Assembly (NCBI GenBank): GCA_050084515.1
Contig: CM114271.1
Location: 38,750,001 to 38,814,000 of the forward strand
Reading direction: 5' to 3'
Origin: Blasia pusilla
Lineage: Eukaryota; Marchantiophyta; Marchantiopsida; Blasiales
DNA length: 64,000 bases
Shown: piece after piece, positions 1 through 13,224 of the stretch
Numbering within the stretch: the first letter of the stretch is position 1
How the letters are laid out: every line of letters starts with the position of its first letter
The notes under the pieces: model-generated
What the model saw: the letters and a program-made list of their open reading frames with translations, nothing else
What the model was told of the DNA's origin: nothing
The model's database searches: none
Program-made: the position numbers and the translations under genes

Positions 1-952
1 CCAAATGAGGATGCAAAGGAACACGGCTCTCCCACTTCCAATAACTAATCGGCAAAAGCTTGTTGTTCAATACACAAATGACCTTCCAACCTTTGAACTC
101 GCATATTTGTGGTCAATTTTATCAACTTTACATTAGACCAAAGAGATGAGCTCTTTATAGTGGCTTGCACGATTCTTGGCCGATCCCCATGATGAACAAC
201 AGGCAAAACTTGACGAAAGTCACCACCAAAAACCATGAGTTTTCCACCAAATGGTATATGTCATAGGTCATCAGAGACCGTTCCCATAATATGTTGTAAA
301 GTGAGACTCATAGCCTCGAATGCATGACGATGAGTCATATGAGCTTTGTCCTATATAATGAGCATCGCATCACGGTGCATTGTCACTATTGACTGATAAA
401 CTATAAACGACATAAGGAAGTAAATAAGAAAACTTCATATTTGGAGTTATGAAATTAAATATATTGATAGAATTGGACATAATACAAGTAATGGCACTTA
501 CTTGCAAGTAGAGCTCTCATGAAGATTGATAGGGATCTTGAAGCGTGAATGGGAAGTACACCCTCCATCTAACAATAGAGCAGCTATTCGAGATGATGCT
601 ATTGCCAAAGCGATACCGCTTACATTCCTTACACTTGCAAGAAGAAAATTTCATAAATAAGTCTTTCCCGTTCCACCTGGACCATCGATGAAATTTTTTT
701 TGGAGATGGTGGAGCATTTGCGCATATTTTATCAAACTCATAATGTATAACATCCCAAATCAGACGTTGTCCTTCATTTAGACATAATTCTCCAAGTTTT
801 ACTTGCTCAAATAATTCCTCAGTAGCATAGTTCTTATTCCTCCAAATATGAATGTGAATGTCCGCTTTGGAAATTAGCTTGGGGCATGTCAGGAAAGTCA
901 GATAGTCTCTTTCCTTGATCTTGTAAGTAATAGTGGACTTCCAACAATGCAC
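1..952 (-). pseudogene. Helitron PIF1-like helicase fragment
   Basis: Minus-strand translation gives LNEGQR (about 750-780), then Walker A GPGGTGKT (about 655-690), a Walker B-like DKAHMTHRHAFEA region (about 300-350), and PFGGKLMVFGGDFRQVLPV (about 190-255). This is the motif series of the SF1 helicase of plant Helitrons. The reading frame is interrupted directly after Walker A (TGA in place of a codon in the YLYK-type stretch) and again by TAG at FAD*LL near position 43. The remaining helicase motifs would lie left of the window. Confidence 0.88.
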
Positions 953-1857
953 TATTCATCAAATCATCATCAACAAGAAGATTTGGAATTCATATTTTTG
1001 GCAATTCGACAATTTCATAATACATGTTTGGTAAATCAAATGGCCAAGAAAAGATACTTCTATTAAGAAGGGAGCGAATGATTTAAGGATAGTAATTTCT
1101 TACCTCACGTCGTTCATATAAGAGATCTTCTACCAATGGATTGAAGAACTGAATCCATAATATAGCTGGTTGAGCCGGTGTGTTGTAAGCTAAAATAATT
1201 ACAAATAGTCGCCAAAGTGAAGAACTAGTAGGCATCATAGCAGCTTCTTCAAAACAAGAGAATACTTCTCTATCATCCTCCAGAAGTCCTAATTGGATTC
1301 TAGCCTCTTTGAATGTTGGACATTATACTCCGTGAAAAGTTCTCAAGCATTCGTATGTAGTTGCTCCTTGGACATTATGGAGGTAATATCAACCAATGAC
1401 GTTCTCCTTCACCTATAGATGAGTGAAATAAATTAGCTCAACCCTTTCCATGATAATTCACTCATTTAGATGGTAGAATAGTGAAATCCAATATCCAAAC
1501 AAATATTTAATGAACTTTTGAGTATTCACCTCGATGAGTAAGATATAAGCGGCCAATGGGATGCCCACAACCATTTTTTTTATCCTACCAATCCATCTCT
1601 TTTTAGTCCAACGATAATATGAAGGAAAATCTATATAGAGCTATTTTGTGGCGTTTGAGTCAGATAAATTAGTTGCAAACCATTGTGTCAAATTTTTCTC
1701 TCTATTTACTTGTAACACATCTCTGGGGTCGTCAACATCATTGAAGTACACCATTTGTTGTTCCGGAAGATGAATAGCTAATCGCACAATACTTGGAAGT
1801 TCAGCATGTAGACTAAACTTGAAGAGTTGCCAACATGCCTCTGAAGAAGATATATAT

Positions 1858-2738
1858 CTAGGAGAATAATTCCGAGTATTGAATTAAGCAGAATGAAAAA
1901 GTAGAGTGTACAAAAAAATTATACTTCAACCAAAAATCATTAGAATCATACCTCGCATCTAAATATGATGTTGTCTCATCAATGATTTCCATTGTGATGG
2001 ATGTTTCACTATCTTTTGACACCTTAAATATTATCGCATCAGAACCCTTATATACATATTTATACAAGTATTTCATGGTAGAAATACTACTTGTGATCTC
2101 CAAATTTATGTGAGAATAAAAAAGGTGCACAACATAGGATTATAGGGCACGACCCAATGATTACCCAATGAGTGCTCGTCCTTAGTTATTGCCCTTCCAT
2201 TCTCCAATCTACAAAAAAAAATAACAAATCATAAATACATTGACGTTATATGACTTATAATAATAGTAAAGAGAAGCCAAGATGAAGAACCTTACCTGCA
2301 ATAGATTGGGTAACCATCTTCCGTGTCTGTAGTGGTGGTTGCAAAAGCTTTAGGATAGCCTTTGACACACTTTTTAGTATCTTTATCCATATATGGTGTA
2401 TTTGGATTTAACAATCCACATGGCCCGTGAACCATGCAATTAGCAACAGTGGTATACAACCTTGGGTGAGTAGCTTGATCTTGAATTTCTGCTAAAATGA
2501 TATGATCATAATCAGAAGTGGTACGTGGTTTATCCTCACGACTTAAAATAAGAAGAATGTCATCCTTCAAACTTTGGTATAATTCATATCTCAACTCCTT
2601 TTGATTTAAGCAGATCCATGACAATCTTTGCATCTCTAAAGTGGCATAAAGATCAACCATATAGTCTTGCGTAAGTCGACCAAATTGCAATAAGCGATTT
2701 TCATCTTCACCTCCAATCCGCGTTTGAAGTAAAAACAT
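1858..2738 (-). pseudogene. Helitron Rep-region fragments
   Basis: The 2292-2738 stretch contains the Helitron patterns QDYMVDLYATLE, NQKELRYELY, VHGPCGLLNPNTPYM and KGYPKAF, ending at a GTAAGG donor after YPIYC. The next exon starts near 2215 after a T-rich acceptor and reads into the NHWVVPYNP motif, then must change frame near 2110 to reach KYLYKYVYKGSD and YLDARYDSN. These are hallmark blocks of the domain between Rep and helicase. The frame change marks it as non-functional. The HUH nuclease motif itself was not seen intact. Confidence 0.85.
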
Positions 2739-3282
2739 GCAAACTGCAAGGCTGTAACATTCTTTGACCTTCTTTTCTCAATATTATGACCATCAAATCC
2801 TTCCTCATGGTTACAATCATCAGAAGGTTCGATGTGTCCCTCCTCTCCATGAATAGCACGGCCTAGTCATTCAGGTCTTTGAGTCCCTTCGAGTCTTCGA
2901 AATGGTATTCCCGGATGCCAACCTACTTCACCATAGACAAATAATAGAACAAAGTGTAATGGAATATATGCTTCATTAAGGTCAAATATGCGACTTACCT
3001 CCTCAGTGTAGTCATACAATTATATCACGATGGTCAACATGTTCACTCTTAATATGCGGATCATTCTCAAGGCAAGTAAGAAAGGTCTTGATGCAAAGCG
3101 TTACAATTTACCAACTACTTCGGAGGTTGCGGCTATTTTACCAGATGATGGATCACTTGCTTCATATGCCATATGACGAATGATCTTCACAAATGGATTG
3201 GAGTCATGCAACATATCTTGTAGATCTTTTAGGATGTCTATGTTAAGATCAACGGATCTAGACATAACTCTTCCACGATTCT

Positions 3283-3640
3283 CTAATTCATTTGCAGTAT
3301 CATGACTATACAGTTGAGAAAATTGGAGATGCCCCCAATATCATGGTGTAAGGGTCCAATAGATTGATAGATTCCTCCTTGGATCCTAAAGTGTCCAATG
3401 CCACCAATTTCTTGATTTACGTACACACTAGTAGATGCAAGTTGAAGCACTGAATTGTAAGGGCGAGCATGTGAAAGGAAATGAAGACTTCTAGGACCAA
3501 CGCCCAAAATCAAAGATTTCAAAAATGGAGGAGAAGATTTCAAGAGGAGCAAATGTATTCTCCCATGGCCACAACATATGCCATATGATGACTCACTAAA
3601 CTTCATACCTCTAACAATTTCACATTTCCAGTGCAAGGCA
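3283..3640 (-). pseudogene. Helitron N-terminal conserved domain fragment
   Basis: Minus-strand reading frame with ICCGHGRIHLLLL, HFLSHARPYNSVLQLAS and HFRIQGGIYQSIGPL, the conserved N-terminal block found in most plant Helitron-encoded proteins just upstream of Rep. It sits in the expected order between the basic leader exons (4251-4983) and the Rep region. No stop lies inside this block, but the neighbouring blocks are broken. Confidence 0.85.
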
Positions 3641-4250
3641 GAACATGATGGGCATATTTATGTCATAGAACCTGACGTATGAAGACTGCTAGTATAACTC
3701 AAACCCCTTTGTAATCGCAACTTCCTAAGATCACTCTCTTACAAATTTGGACTCCTTGCAAGATTATGTAAGGTATTACATCTTACTACCCTATCAACAG
3801 TAGACACTTGACGAATTGTAGAAGCATTTGGTATAGTGGCACTCTGTAGGTAACATAACTCCATTACAGATGGAAGAAACATGATCTACTCTTGATATGT
3901 CTTCATTCCCATGATGGGTAAGAGTCAAAGAATTGTCAACAACTTCTTGTACACCTTTGAATAGTTCATCTGGAATAGGGAGAGCACTAGGTAACTCAAC
4001 TCTTGGTGGTACATAAGCAGTTGGGCTGATCGTAGAAGCATTTTCAATAACTTCATGGAGTGCACGGTGAGGTAACTCAAGTATTGGTCTTGGCAACATG
4101 TAAATGTTTTTTGTGGATCCAAAATGAACTTCTTGATTTTCTGCTACTAAGACTCTATTTGCATTGGAAGGCCTAAAAAAAAAAACATATCAATAGGCTA
4201 TAAATGACCAATGAACAATTTTGATAGGATATAAGAAGTAAGATACATAC

Positions 4251-4983
4251 CGTATGATTTGACTTCCGGTAGTCAAAATCTCCATATTTGGAGTAGTTGA
4301 AAGAGTGTCAAGTACCAAAAGAGGCTCAATTTGAGCATGAAACACCTTCCTTCTTTTCCTATACTCACAATAGTAGATCCTCTTTTTTTTTTCTTTGAGA
4401 ACTTCCATTCTTTGTGCGCAAATGGCACGTTTTCATTTTTGGGCTTCACCACCTAGAACCTTTTGAAAATCACGTATATCAATAGGATTCAATGGAATGG
4501 GAAGTCTGGAATAACACAACAATGTAAGAAACAAAGAAAGTAATATTAGAAGGTGTGACAATGGAGGATTTAGAGAATAAAGTTAGAAGTTGTGACAATG
4601 CTAAATGATCATTGTCAACTTACGTTGGAGATGTTTCAAGCGGAAGTTCAACTTCCATGTTTTTTGTTTGTGCTAAAATCTCCTTACGACGGGCACGCCT
4701 TTTTTGTTGTGCATTCACACGCATCAATTTTCGGAAGTCACACAAATCCTTAGAACTTGATGGAATAGGAAGTCTGTCCAAAAATAAGGTTAGAACACAC
4801 CATCCCTGTGATTAGGTTATCCGAAAAAAGTATCATAGAAGGCGTCATTGTGGCTTACATTGGAGAAAGGTTCTTTTGTATGTCGATATATCTTCTTGGA
4901 TTATATTGCAAAATCGATGTATTTGTGATATCACCGAGCGGCAATCTTTCCACATCCATTAATGATCCACTTACACTCGCCAT
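4251..4983 (-). pseudogene. Helitron 5' exons 1-3, with a duplicated exon
   Basis: Exon 1 starts at ATG 4983 and runs to 4859 before a GTAAGC donor. Exon 2 is 4773-4624 (acceptor ACAG, donor GTAAG) and exon 3 is 4505-4251 (acceptor CCAG, donor GTATGT). All junction phases agree (2, 2). Exons 2 and 3 both start ACTTCC and encode LPIP, then a DFRK or DFQK motif, then a basic helix, and their upstream donors sit in the same TCTCCA context, so they look like copies of one exon. Exon 3 carries an in-frame TGA at 4434-4436. This is a leader region of the Helitron protein with no known catalytic role. Confidence 0.7.
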
Positions 4984-7329
<2,346 letters not shown>

Positions 7330-7350
<21 letters not shown>

Positions 7351-7656
7351 TCGTGCGCATACACATTGCTACACAACATACATCGTTGTCACCAAACACA
7401 CACACAAACACGCACAATCCCCTGCTAACTCATGGCATCCAAACAACGAGACAAGAAGTACCAAAATATCTTCAATCGCCCCTCTAGCTGGTGGTTAGGT
7501 CCCTCTAACTCCAGATAGCCATCTATCCCTACCTACCATCACATACATCTCTTGGACGCTAAGAGCAAGAAGGTCGGGTGCTCATGTGGCCCCATCCTTA
7601 GTCGCCTTCTTGTCATCCATATCACAGACACAAGTCGGAATGTATAACTACCTACT
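7330..7656 (-). repeat. 3' untranslated tail of copy A
   Basis: Sequence after the PHD stop codon, shared with copies B (27083-27392) and C (29880-30200). It contains a purine-rich TAGGTAGGGATAGATGG stretch and ends in a conserved segment of about 120 bases finishing GTATGCGCACGACA. That last segment occurs a second time behind copy B (27890-28017). Confidence 0.7.
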
Positions 7657-7797
7657 CTATGTACATCTGAGACACATCCATCATCCCTAAGGAACCCTAG
7701 TGAGAGGTGGTGTCAAACATGCCATATGCCATCCTCTCAAACACCCATCACATACTAGCATAGTGGCTGCACCATGGGCGGAACCACACAATATACA
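7657..7797 (-). pseudogene. PHD finger closing the copy A polyprotein
   Basis: Forty-six codons plus the stop, with CILC, VCDGC, GWHMAC and MCLRC blocks, giving spacing C-x2-C-x11-C-x2-C-x4-H-x2-C-x14-C-x2-C, the C4HC3 PHD pattern. PHD fingers of the CDGCxxGWHxxC type usually read histone tails. All eight metal ligands are present in copy A, but two stops fall between the sixth and seventh ligands (TAG and TGA at the site where copy C reads RGQW). It is preceded by an LLLEGRDG segment resembling the GPY/F end of gypsy integrases. Confidence 0.88.
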
Positions 7798-8870
7798 CCG
7801 CAAGCTTGCAAAAACTATTGCTAAGCTTGGATCAACTCTATCGTCAATGCTTGGAAGATGACATGGCGCACAGTTACGCACATGGTCCTTCCAAACCATA
7901 CCATCGCGTCCCTCCAATAAGAGAACACTGGATGGCAAAAACTCACTCGCTCTCAAGATGGTGTGCCTTGCAGTCACATCCAACGTCGTAGGTGCCGTTT
8001 GCTACAAGTAAACATAATCTCCCAAATTAAACCTCTGGATAGTAGGTCGATAACCACCTCCCCGAATAGTCGCATACCTCAACGTATCCTGATGTTGCGC
8101 AATTGCCAAGTTCTCAAACGCCATGGGCATTACTATCCGAAATAACTCATCCCTCTGAGAAGATGCTCGCATCCATACATCAAGGTCATCAAGGTTCAAC
8201 ACCCCACCAGTATCTCGACGTATGGCCACAGGTAAATCTCGCTCTCGGCCATAAAGCAACAAGTACGGTGAGAAAGACGCTAAGGATGCCTGCCTGCTGA
8301 ATTTGTATCCCATCGCCAACCACGGAAACTGAAGGTCCCAATCTCCTAGGTGACCTCTCTGCAAGCCATACTTGCGTACTGCTCTCTTCATCGTGTGCAC
8401 AACCCGCTTTGCTAGTCCATCCACCTTAGGATGATCTCGCGTAGTAGTGCGGTGGTTGATCAGTGCTTGATCACACAAGGCCTGAAACTCCCCGTGGAAC
8501 TCTGTACCCTGGTCTACCAATACCTCAGTTGGTGCGCCGTAATGACTCAGGACTTTGTCAAGGAAGGCATAGGCTACTCCCTCACTCGCTTTGTCAGGCA
8601 ATGCAATCAACTCTATCCACTTCGAGAAGTGCTTGAAAAATCACCAACACATAACGACTATGGCGCTCCGTCAAAGGCAAAGGTCCGGCAAAATCCAAAC
8701 TCCATCTATAACCTAAACCCATGATCGGAAGTGGATGCAAGTATGGACTTAGAGCATTGAACAATGCTCGGACTTGATCATAACCCATGCCCGAGTCAGC
8801 GAGATACGACTGGAGCTCGTTGGCATGGTGAGAGTGATGAGGAGTTGGTGTCAGGATGGCATGGGTCAAC
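7798..8870 (-). pseudogene. Gypsy integrase of copy A, catalytic Glu changed
   Basis: Minus-strand frames carry SLDFAGPLPLTERHSRYVL (first catalytic Asp region), a frame change near 8600, then VLVDQGTEF (second Asp) and DGLAKRVV where copies B and C read DGLVERIV and DGLAERVV, so the DDE glutamate is lysine here. The C-terminal part has the YRPTIQRFNLGDYVYL basic/GPY-like region. The family inserts retrotransposon cDNA into host DNA. The loss of Glu together with the frame change makes this copy inactive. Confidence 0.88.
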
Positions 8871-9286
8871 CTATTTGGGCTTGTTGGCTATGGAGAGCCT
8901 GATTATTGAGACTTCGATGGCGAGGTCTGATGGAGAGTCCTTAGATCCAGAGGCCGGTGAGGAGATGACAGGTGGCCGAGATATTCACAACGATGGAGTG
9001 GTCTTGGAGTTCCTGCGTACTGGCAGCGTCGTCACACAGTGGGTGCTAGAGAGCGGGATCGGATCCTACAGCAAGCCAGACGATTCCCGTGGGAGGGCAC
9101 ACATGTGTTGCGAGTGTGAGAGGATGGTAGAGTGCGTGTAGTGCCTCATCCTTCGCAGAGAGCACGTTTGGTGCATCATGCCCACGAGGAGTTGGGTCAT
9201 TTTGGAGTGAAGCGGACGTACAGTTTGCTCCAGATTCAATATTGGTGGCGAGGCATACAGACTGACGTTCAACAATTTTTTGCCAG
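8783..9286 (+). other. Internal 0.5 kb inversion inside copy A
   Basis: Between integrase and RNase H, this block matches the equivalent part of copy B (about 25440-25945) and the reverse complement of copy C (about 31345-31850), but on the opposite strand to the rest of copy A. For example NPCPSQRDT, GESDEELV and STYLGLLAMES read on the plus strand. The left junction falls in a shared ACCCATGC, the right one near TGCCAG. It encodes the RNase H-integrase linker and zinc-binding region. Confidence 0.75.
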
Positions 9287-10565
9287 ATGAAGTCATACTC
9301 CAGCAACAAAAGAGCCCACCTTGCAAGCTTCCATGTAAGCTTGTTGGACTCCATCAACCACTTAAGTGGTGTATGATCAATAATGATGGTAAAAGGATTG
9401 CCAAATAGATAACGTCTGAAACGTACGACAGCCCATACTATAGCCAAGCAGTCACCCTCATACGAGCTTTACTTCACCTCTACAGCGTTGTTCGAGCGAC
9501 CAGCATAAGGCACCATGAACTCTCTACCATCATTGTCATGCTGGGTGAGCATGGCTCCAAGCCCCAACATGGTCCAATCGGTATGCAATTGGAAAGGACG
9601 CCCCCTGATCGGTCTCCTCCATATGGTGCGGATGTCAATCTGTCCTTGAGCATCTGAAATGCTCTCTGTTGTTCATCCTCCCAATGCCACTCCTAATCCA
9701 CCTTGGTCATCAATTTTAGTGGATTCGCAATTGAACTGAAACCCTTGACGTACCGTCGATAGAAGTTCGCCAATCCCATGAATGCACGAACTCGACTCAC
9801 ATCTGTAGGGCGTGGAATGCGTGAAATAGCCTCTACCTTCGTCTATTGCACACTAAGGCCCCATAGATATATCATATAATCCAAGTACTCAATCTGGTCA
9901 TAGAAGAACTTGCACTTGCCTGGATGTAGCTTCAGCCTATGTACATGCAATCGTTGAAACACCTCCTCTAGATGTCACTCATGCTCCTCAACCGTGGCGT
10001 CAAAGACTACGATATCATCAATATAACATCTAGCAAAATCCACACCTACCAAGATCCTATCCATGACCCTCTGAAACTCAACCGAGGCGTTCTTTAACCC
10101 AAATGGTAAGAACCGCCACTGGTACAAACAATCCTTCCCGTGAGGATCGATGCCCCAAAATTCCGTCTTCTGCATGTCCTCCAATCTAATAGGCAACTGA
10201 TGGTATCTGGCTCGCAAATCCATTGAACTGAAGATCTTTGCATGCCCAATCGCATCAAAGATCTTCTCAGGGGTGGGCATAGCATACCTATCGGACTTTG
10301 TCTGCCGATTGATAGGTCGGTAATCTCCACACATCCTCCTATCCGTCTAGTTGCTATGCACATCCTTCTTGGCTGGCATGATAGTGGGACATGCATATTC
10401 TCCATGCAACATCTCCACTAGTCTTGCTCTAACCAAGTCCTGGCTCCTACTGTGAATCAAACCCCTCTCCATGTCACTATACCTGTAGGTTCGTCGGAAG
10501 ATTGACGTGTCACTCGAAAACTCAATGCGGATCCATGGACCATTTAGCGTACCCAAATTATACAT
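9287..10565 (-). pseudogene. Reverse transcriptase and RNase H of copy A
   Basis: RT motifs MPAKKDVH, DYRPINRQTKSDRYAMPTPE, FSSMDLRARYHQ, WRFLPFGLKNA and the catalytic CYIDDIVVF read with few interruptions at 10565-9975. Further down, frames give ISRIPRPTDVSRVRAFMGLANFYRRYVKGF and then RNase H blocks ending LKWLMESNKLTWKLARW (about 9345-9300). This is the Ty3/gypsy polymerase module, which copies element RNA into DNA. Stops at 10347, about 9960 and several in the 9450-9750 stretch inactivate it. The RNase H stops abruptly at the inversion junction. Confidence 0.9.
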
Positions 10566-10959
10566 ACTAAATGCAAAATAACTCCTTTAACTCCTAAGGA
10601 ACTGGTGTATCCGACGCCGCTCTCCTGCTGTCAACTTATGCCCATATCTGGCTTCCAAGTCTCCATTGTGACTACGGTAGGACTCTCCGGCGTGGATGTT
10701 GGTGGTTGCTATGGTGCAACCCCGTTTCGCACAATAGAACTCTCATCTCCACGTGAAGTACCCGGAACCACGCTCCATGATGTGGCTATCATCTCCCGGC
10801 ATACCTGCAAAACATCCCAAGAAGTCCAAGGGTGTCCCTCCTGATCACCCCTGGTATGTCGATGTCCTCGGGTCTCGCCCCTAGCCACTGCCTCAACCGT
10901 CTCGGTAGGCATGGGGCTCACCAACGCAACTTTTTTGATCTATCACATCCTCAAACGAC

Positions 10960-12250
10960 GTTGCTTACCTACTCCTAAGCTGAAAATCCATGTCAAGCAA
11001 TTCAGGTCCATCGCTTGATCCAAGACATGACGTACTGATGCCTCCGTTAGTGATGGCACTGCCGTCACTCATGTGGGGAATCCCATCGCTCACTCTCACT
11101 CATCGGCGTTGGGCTCCACCAACCTCTATTCTTGGTACTCCCAAACCAAGTTAGGTCTGGCCTCCTTGAATGCATAAGAAGCGGGAAAACTCACCAATGT
11201 GGGAAAAGCTGCCCGTGGCCTGCCAACCTTGTTGACCACAGTCAACGGCGGTCGATCATCTAGCCTCATTGCCTGTGATTGACGGCCCAGATCCAATATA
11301 GAATCCACCAATAAATCGGAGGGACGCTCCACTCTCACATAAGCCCTCCGCAACACATCATGTGGCACCAAGTTGGTCCACATCTTTCTCCAACATACAC
11401 CCTCGAATCGCCCAAAGGTTCTAGAGCACATCGATGTGCACCAAGTTGGCGTGCATCTTTGGTAGACCAACTTGGTGCCTCATTCTCCAACATACACCCT
11501 CAAATCGCCCAAAATTGGCGATTCGAGGTGTATGTTGGAGAATGAGGCTGATGCTCTTGTAAATGTCGCAAGATCCGCATTATCTCCCAAAACAACCTGG
11601 ATCGAGTGTCAACTAATCCGCTACCTTGTCCAGCACTCGATTTTCCCTGACACGGCCAACCAGAAATGACCAAGTCTATGGTCCTTACCCGCTCCAAGTC
11701 ATGCGCCCCCAACAATAAAATGTCCCTCAGTAGGGAACTCTAGTAACCTTGAATGGCGGACGCAGACAACAAGTCGGGAAAACAGAGGCGTAACAATGCC
11801 ACATGGTGAAGTGAAGCGTGCCTTGCAACATCATCAATCTCTAGATATAGGTACTGTTGTACGCGCATTCCAGCATGCAAAACAGCAGCTAACCCAGTGC
11901 TCATCCCTCCAAAGAGATCCAACATCCGAATACCCTCCTTTGGGATGCACCACACAATCGGGGTGGTGTCCAAAGGGGTCATAGCATCACTCTTGCCTAC
12001 CTGGGGTTGCTCCAACCTGTCACATTCTAGTGCAAATGTCTTACTCCACACGGTCTTCATATGCTCAGTGGCTAAGCATCGAAGCTCCTTAGTCGAGCCC
12101 CAAAGCGGCACATGTCCTTCACGGACTGATGCGACTACCATGACATTCCTCTCCATAGAAATGTCAAGAACGGGAGTATCCTTTGCATGGAAATGTCCCT
12201 CTATCAAATCACTAGGCCAAGTGATGGCATTGCTCAATGCTGCTAAGATC
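10960..12250 (-). pseudogene. C5-cytosine DNA methyltransferase domain of copy A
   Basis: Lies between protease and reverse transcriptase. Motif I (SAM binding) reads MLDLFGGMSTGLAAVL at about 11924-11878. In the same frame after one TAG (11740), the catalytic motif IV reads DLVISGWPCQGKSS at about 11676-11635, followed by GLVDTRSRLFWE. Motif VIII-like MWTNLVPHDVL, a GRPRAAFPTLVSF segment and motif IX-like AMGFPT (about 11070) follow in another frame. The stretch expected to hold motif VI is replaced by repeats and a hairpin (11360-11548). The C5-methyltransferase family methylates cytosine; the MGFPT and W-x-N segments look more like Dnmt3/DRM than DNMT1, an inference. Three TGA codons near motif IX stand where arginine is expected. 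Confidence 0.87.
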
Positions 12251-12491
12251 ACGATCTCTCCTGGCCGTTGCTCGATCACTGCACCTGTGAATCGAACGAG
12301 TAATGAGCTAAGGCGCCCATCACCTGACTGCCATCCTGGTCTGTAGGACGCTGACTCTTCCCAGTAATTCAGGGAAAACCCCATTCGCGTATGACATTGC
12401 TCCACCAACCAAGACATTATAGGACTCTGCATTAGTCACTATCGCCTTGGCTCACACCACGGACTCATCTGTAGGATGTCCGAGCGAATCC

Positions 12492-12692
12492 TCACCACAA
12501 CCTCCTATCGGGTGATATACTGTGTGGTACTCGCTCTACCCAAGATGTTTGTATCTGGAATGGATAATGCTCGACATCAACTCTTGTCAAGCCTAATCCT
12601 TTGAATGACGCTTTCCCCAACATCAAGGGTTGCGCTCCTGAATCCAACAAGACGCAATGCGGACTAAAAGCTCTACCTCCAAGACTCACCAA
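12492..12692 (-). pseudogene. Retroviral-type aspartic protease fragment of copy A
   Basis: CVLLDSGAQPLMLGKASF carries the DSGA active-site motif followed by the hydrophobic LMLG turn of retropepsins. It precedes the methyltransferase and follows gag, the normal position for a gypsy protease. It would cut the Gag-Pol polyprotein. It lies in a different frame from the methyltransferase segment that follows. Confidence 0.75.
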
Positions 12693-13224
12693 CTAGAAGA
12701 CCTCTCCTAAGTTATCCAGCAACACAACACCAGGAGAAGCCATGGCACGCTCTATCGCAGGTCTAGTGGGCATCTCCGCCATCCTAGTAGTCGCAGCCTG
12801 CCATGAATCTGACGTGGACGGCCCGAGCATCCGCTCCAAGGGCAGGTCCATCACCTCCTCTACAATCACCTCTAAACGTGATGAAGGAACTCCAACTCCA
12901 CGCTCACATAATGTAGCTCAGCGGGCGTACCTCCCAACGTCATAACATCGGAAGTAGAGAATAAAGGAGCGTGGTAGAAAATGGTGGCCGCCCCCAAAAA
13001 CGTGCTCGACACATACCCCTCCTGAGCATCAGCAATAGGAGTCGTCGCACTCGCTTCTCCCATTACCCTCCGTGCCTACACACCAACAACATCACCAACC
13101 CTCCAGGAACTCTGATCAGAACCCATCGATGGGGTCCTCATCGCCTCGGAGAACGTGAAAGACTGAGGAAGCCTAGTCTGTTTCCTTGCTTCCCCTCGCT
13201 GTGGATCCAACTTTGCGGCTGCTC

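Larger units (their letters stand above)
1..4983 (-). pseudogene. Helitron Rep/helicase gene, decayed, left end cut off
   Basis: A rolling-circle (Helitron) transposon gene read on the minus strand, with its 5' exons near 4983 and its helicase running off the left edge. In order: short basic N-terminal exons, the N-terminal domain (3283-3640), the Rep-proximal region (1858-2738), and a PIF1-type helicase with Walker A (about 655-690) and GGDFRQ (about 200-236). Helitron proteins nick and unwind DNA for rolling-circle transposition. The gene has introns with canonical GTAAG donors. It is broken by an in-frame TGA (4434-4436), a frameshift near 2110, a stop just after the Walker A motif and a TAG in the FADWLL motif near 43. 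Certain as a Helitron gene; no terminal TC or CTRR hairpin end was identified. Confidence 0.9.

Noticed and set aside
8764-9141. 125-codon plus-strand frame inside copy A taken at first as an antisense gene
   Set aside because: It is the RNase H-integrase linker of the element itself, inverted; it matches copy B in sense.
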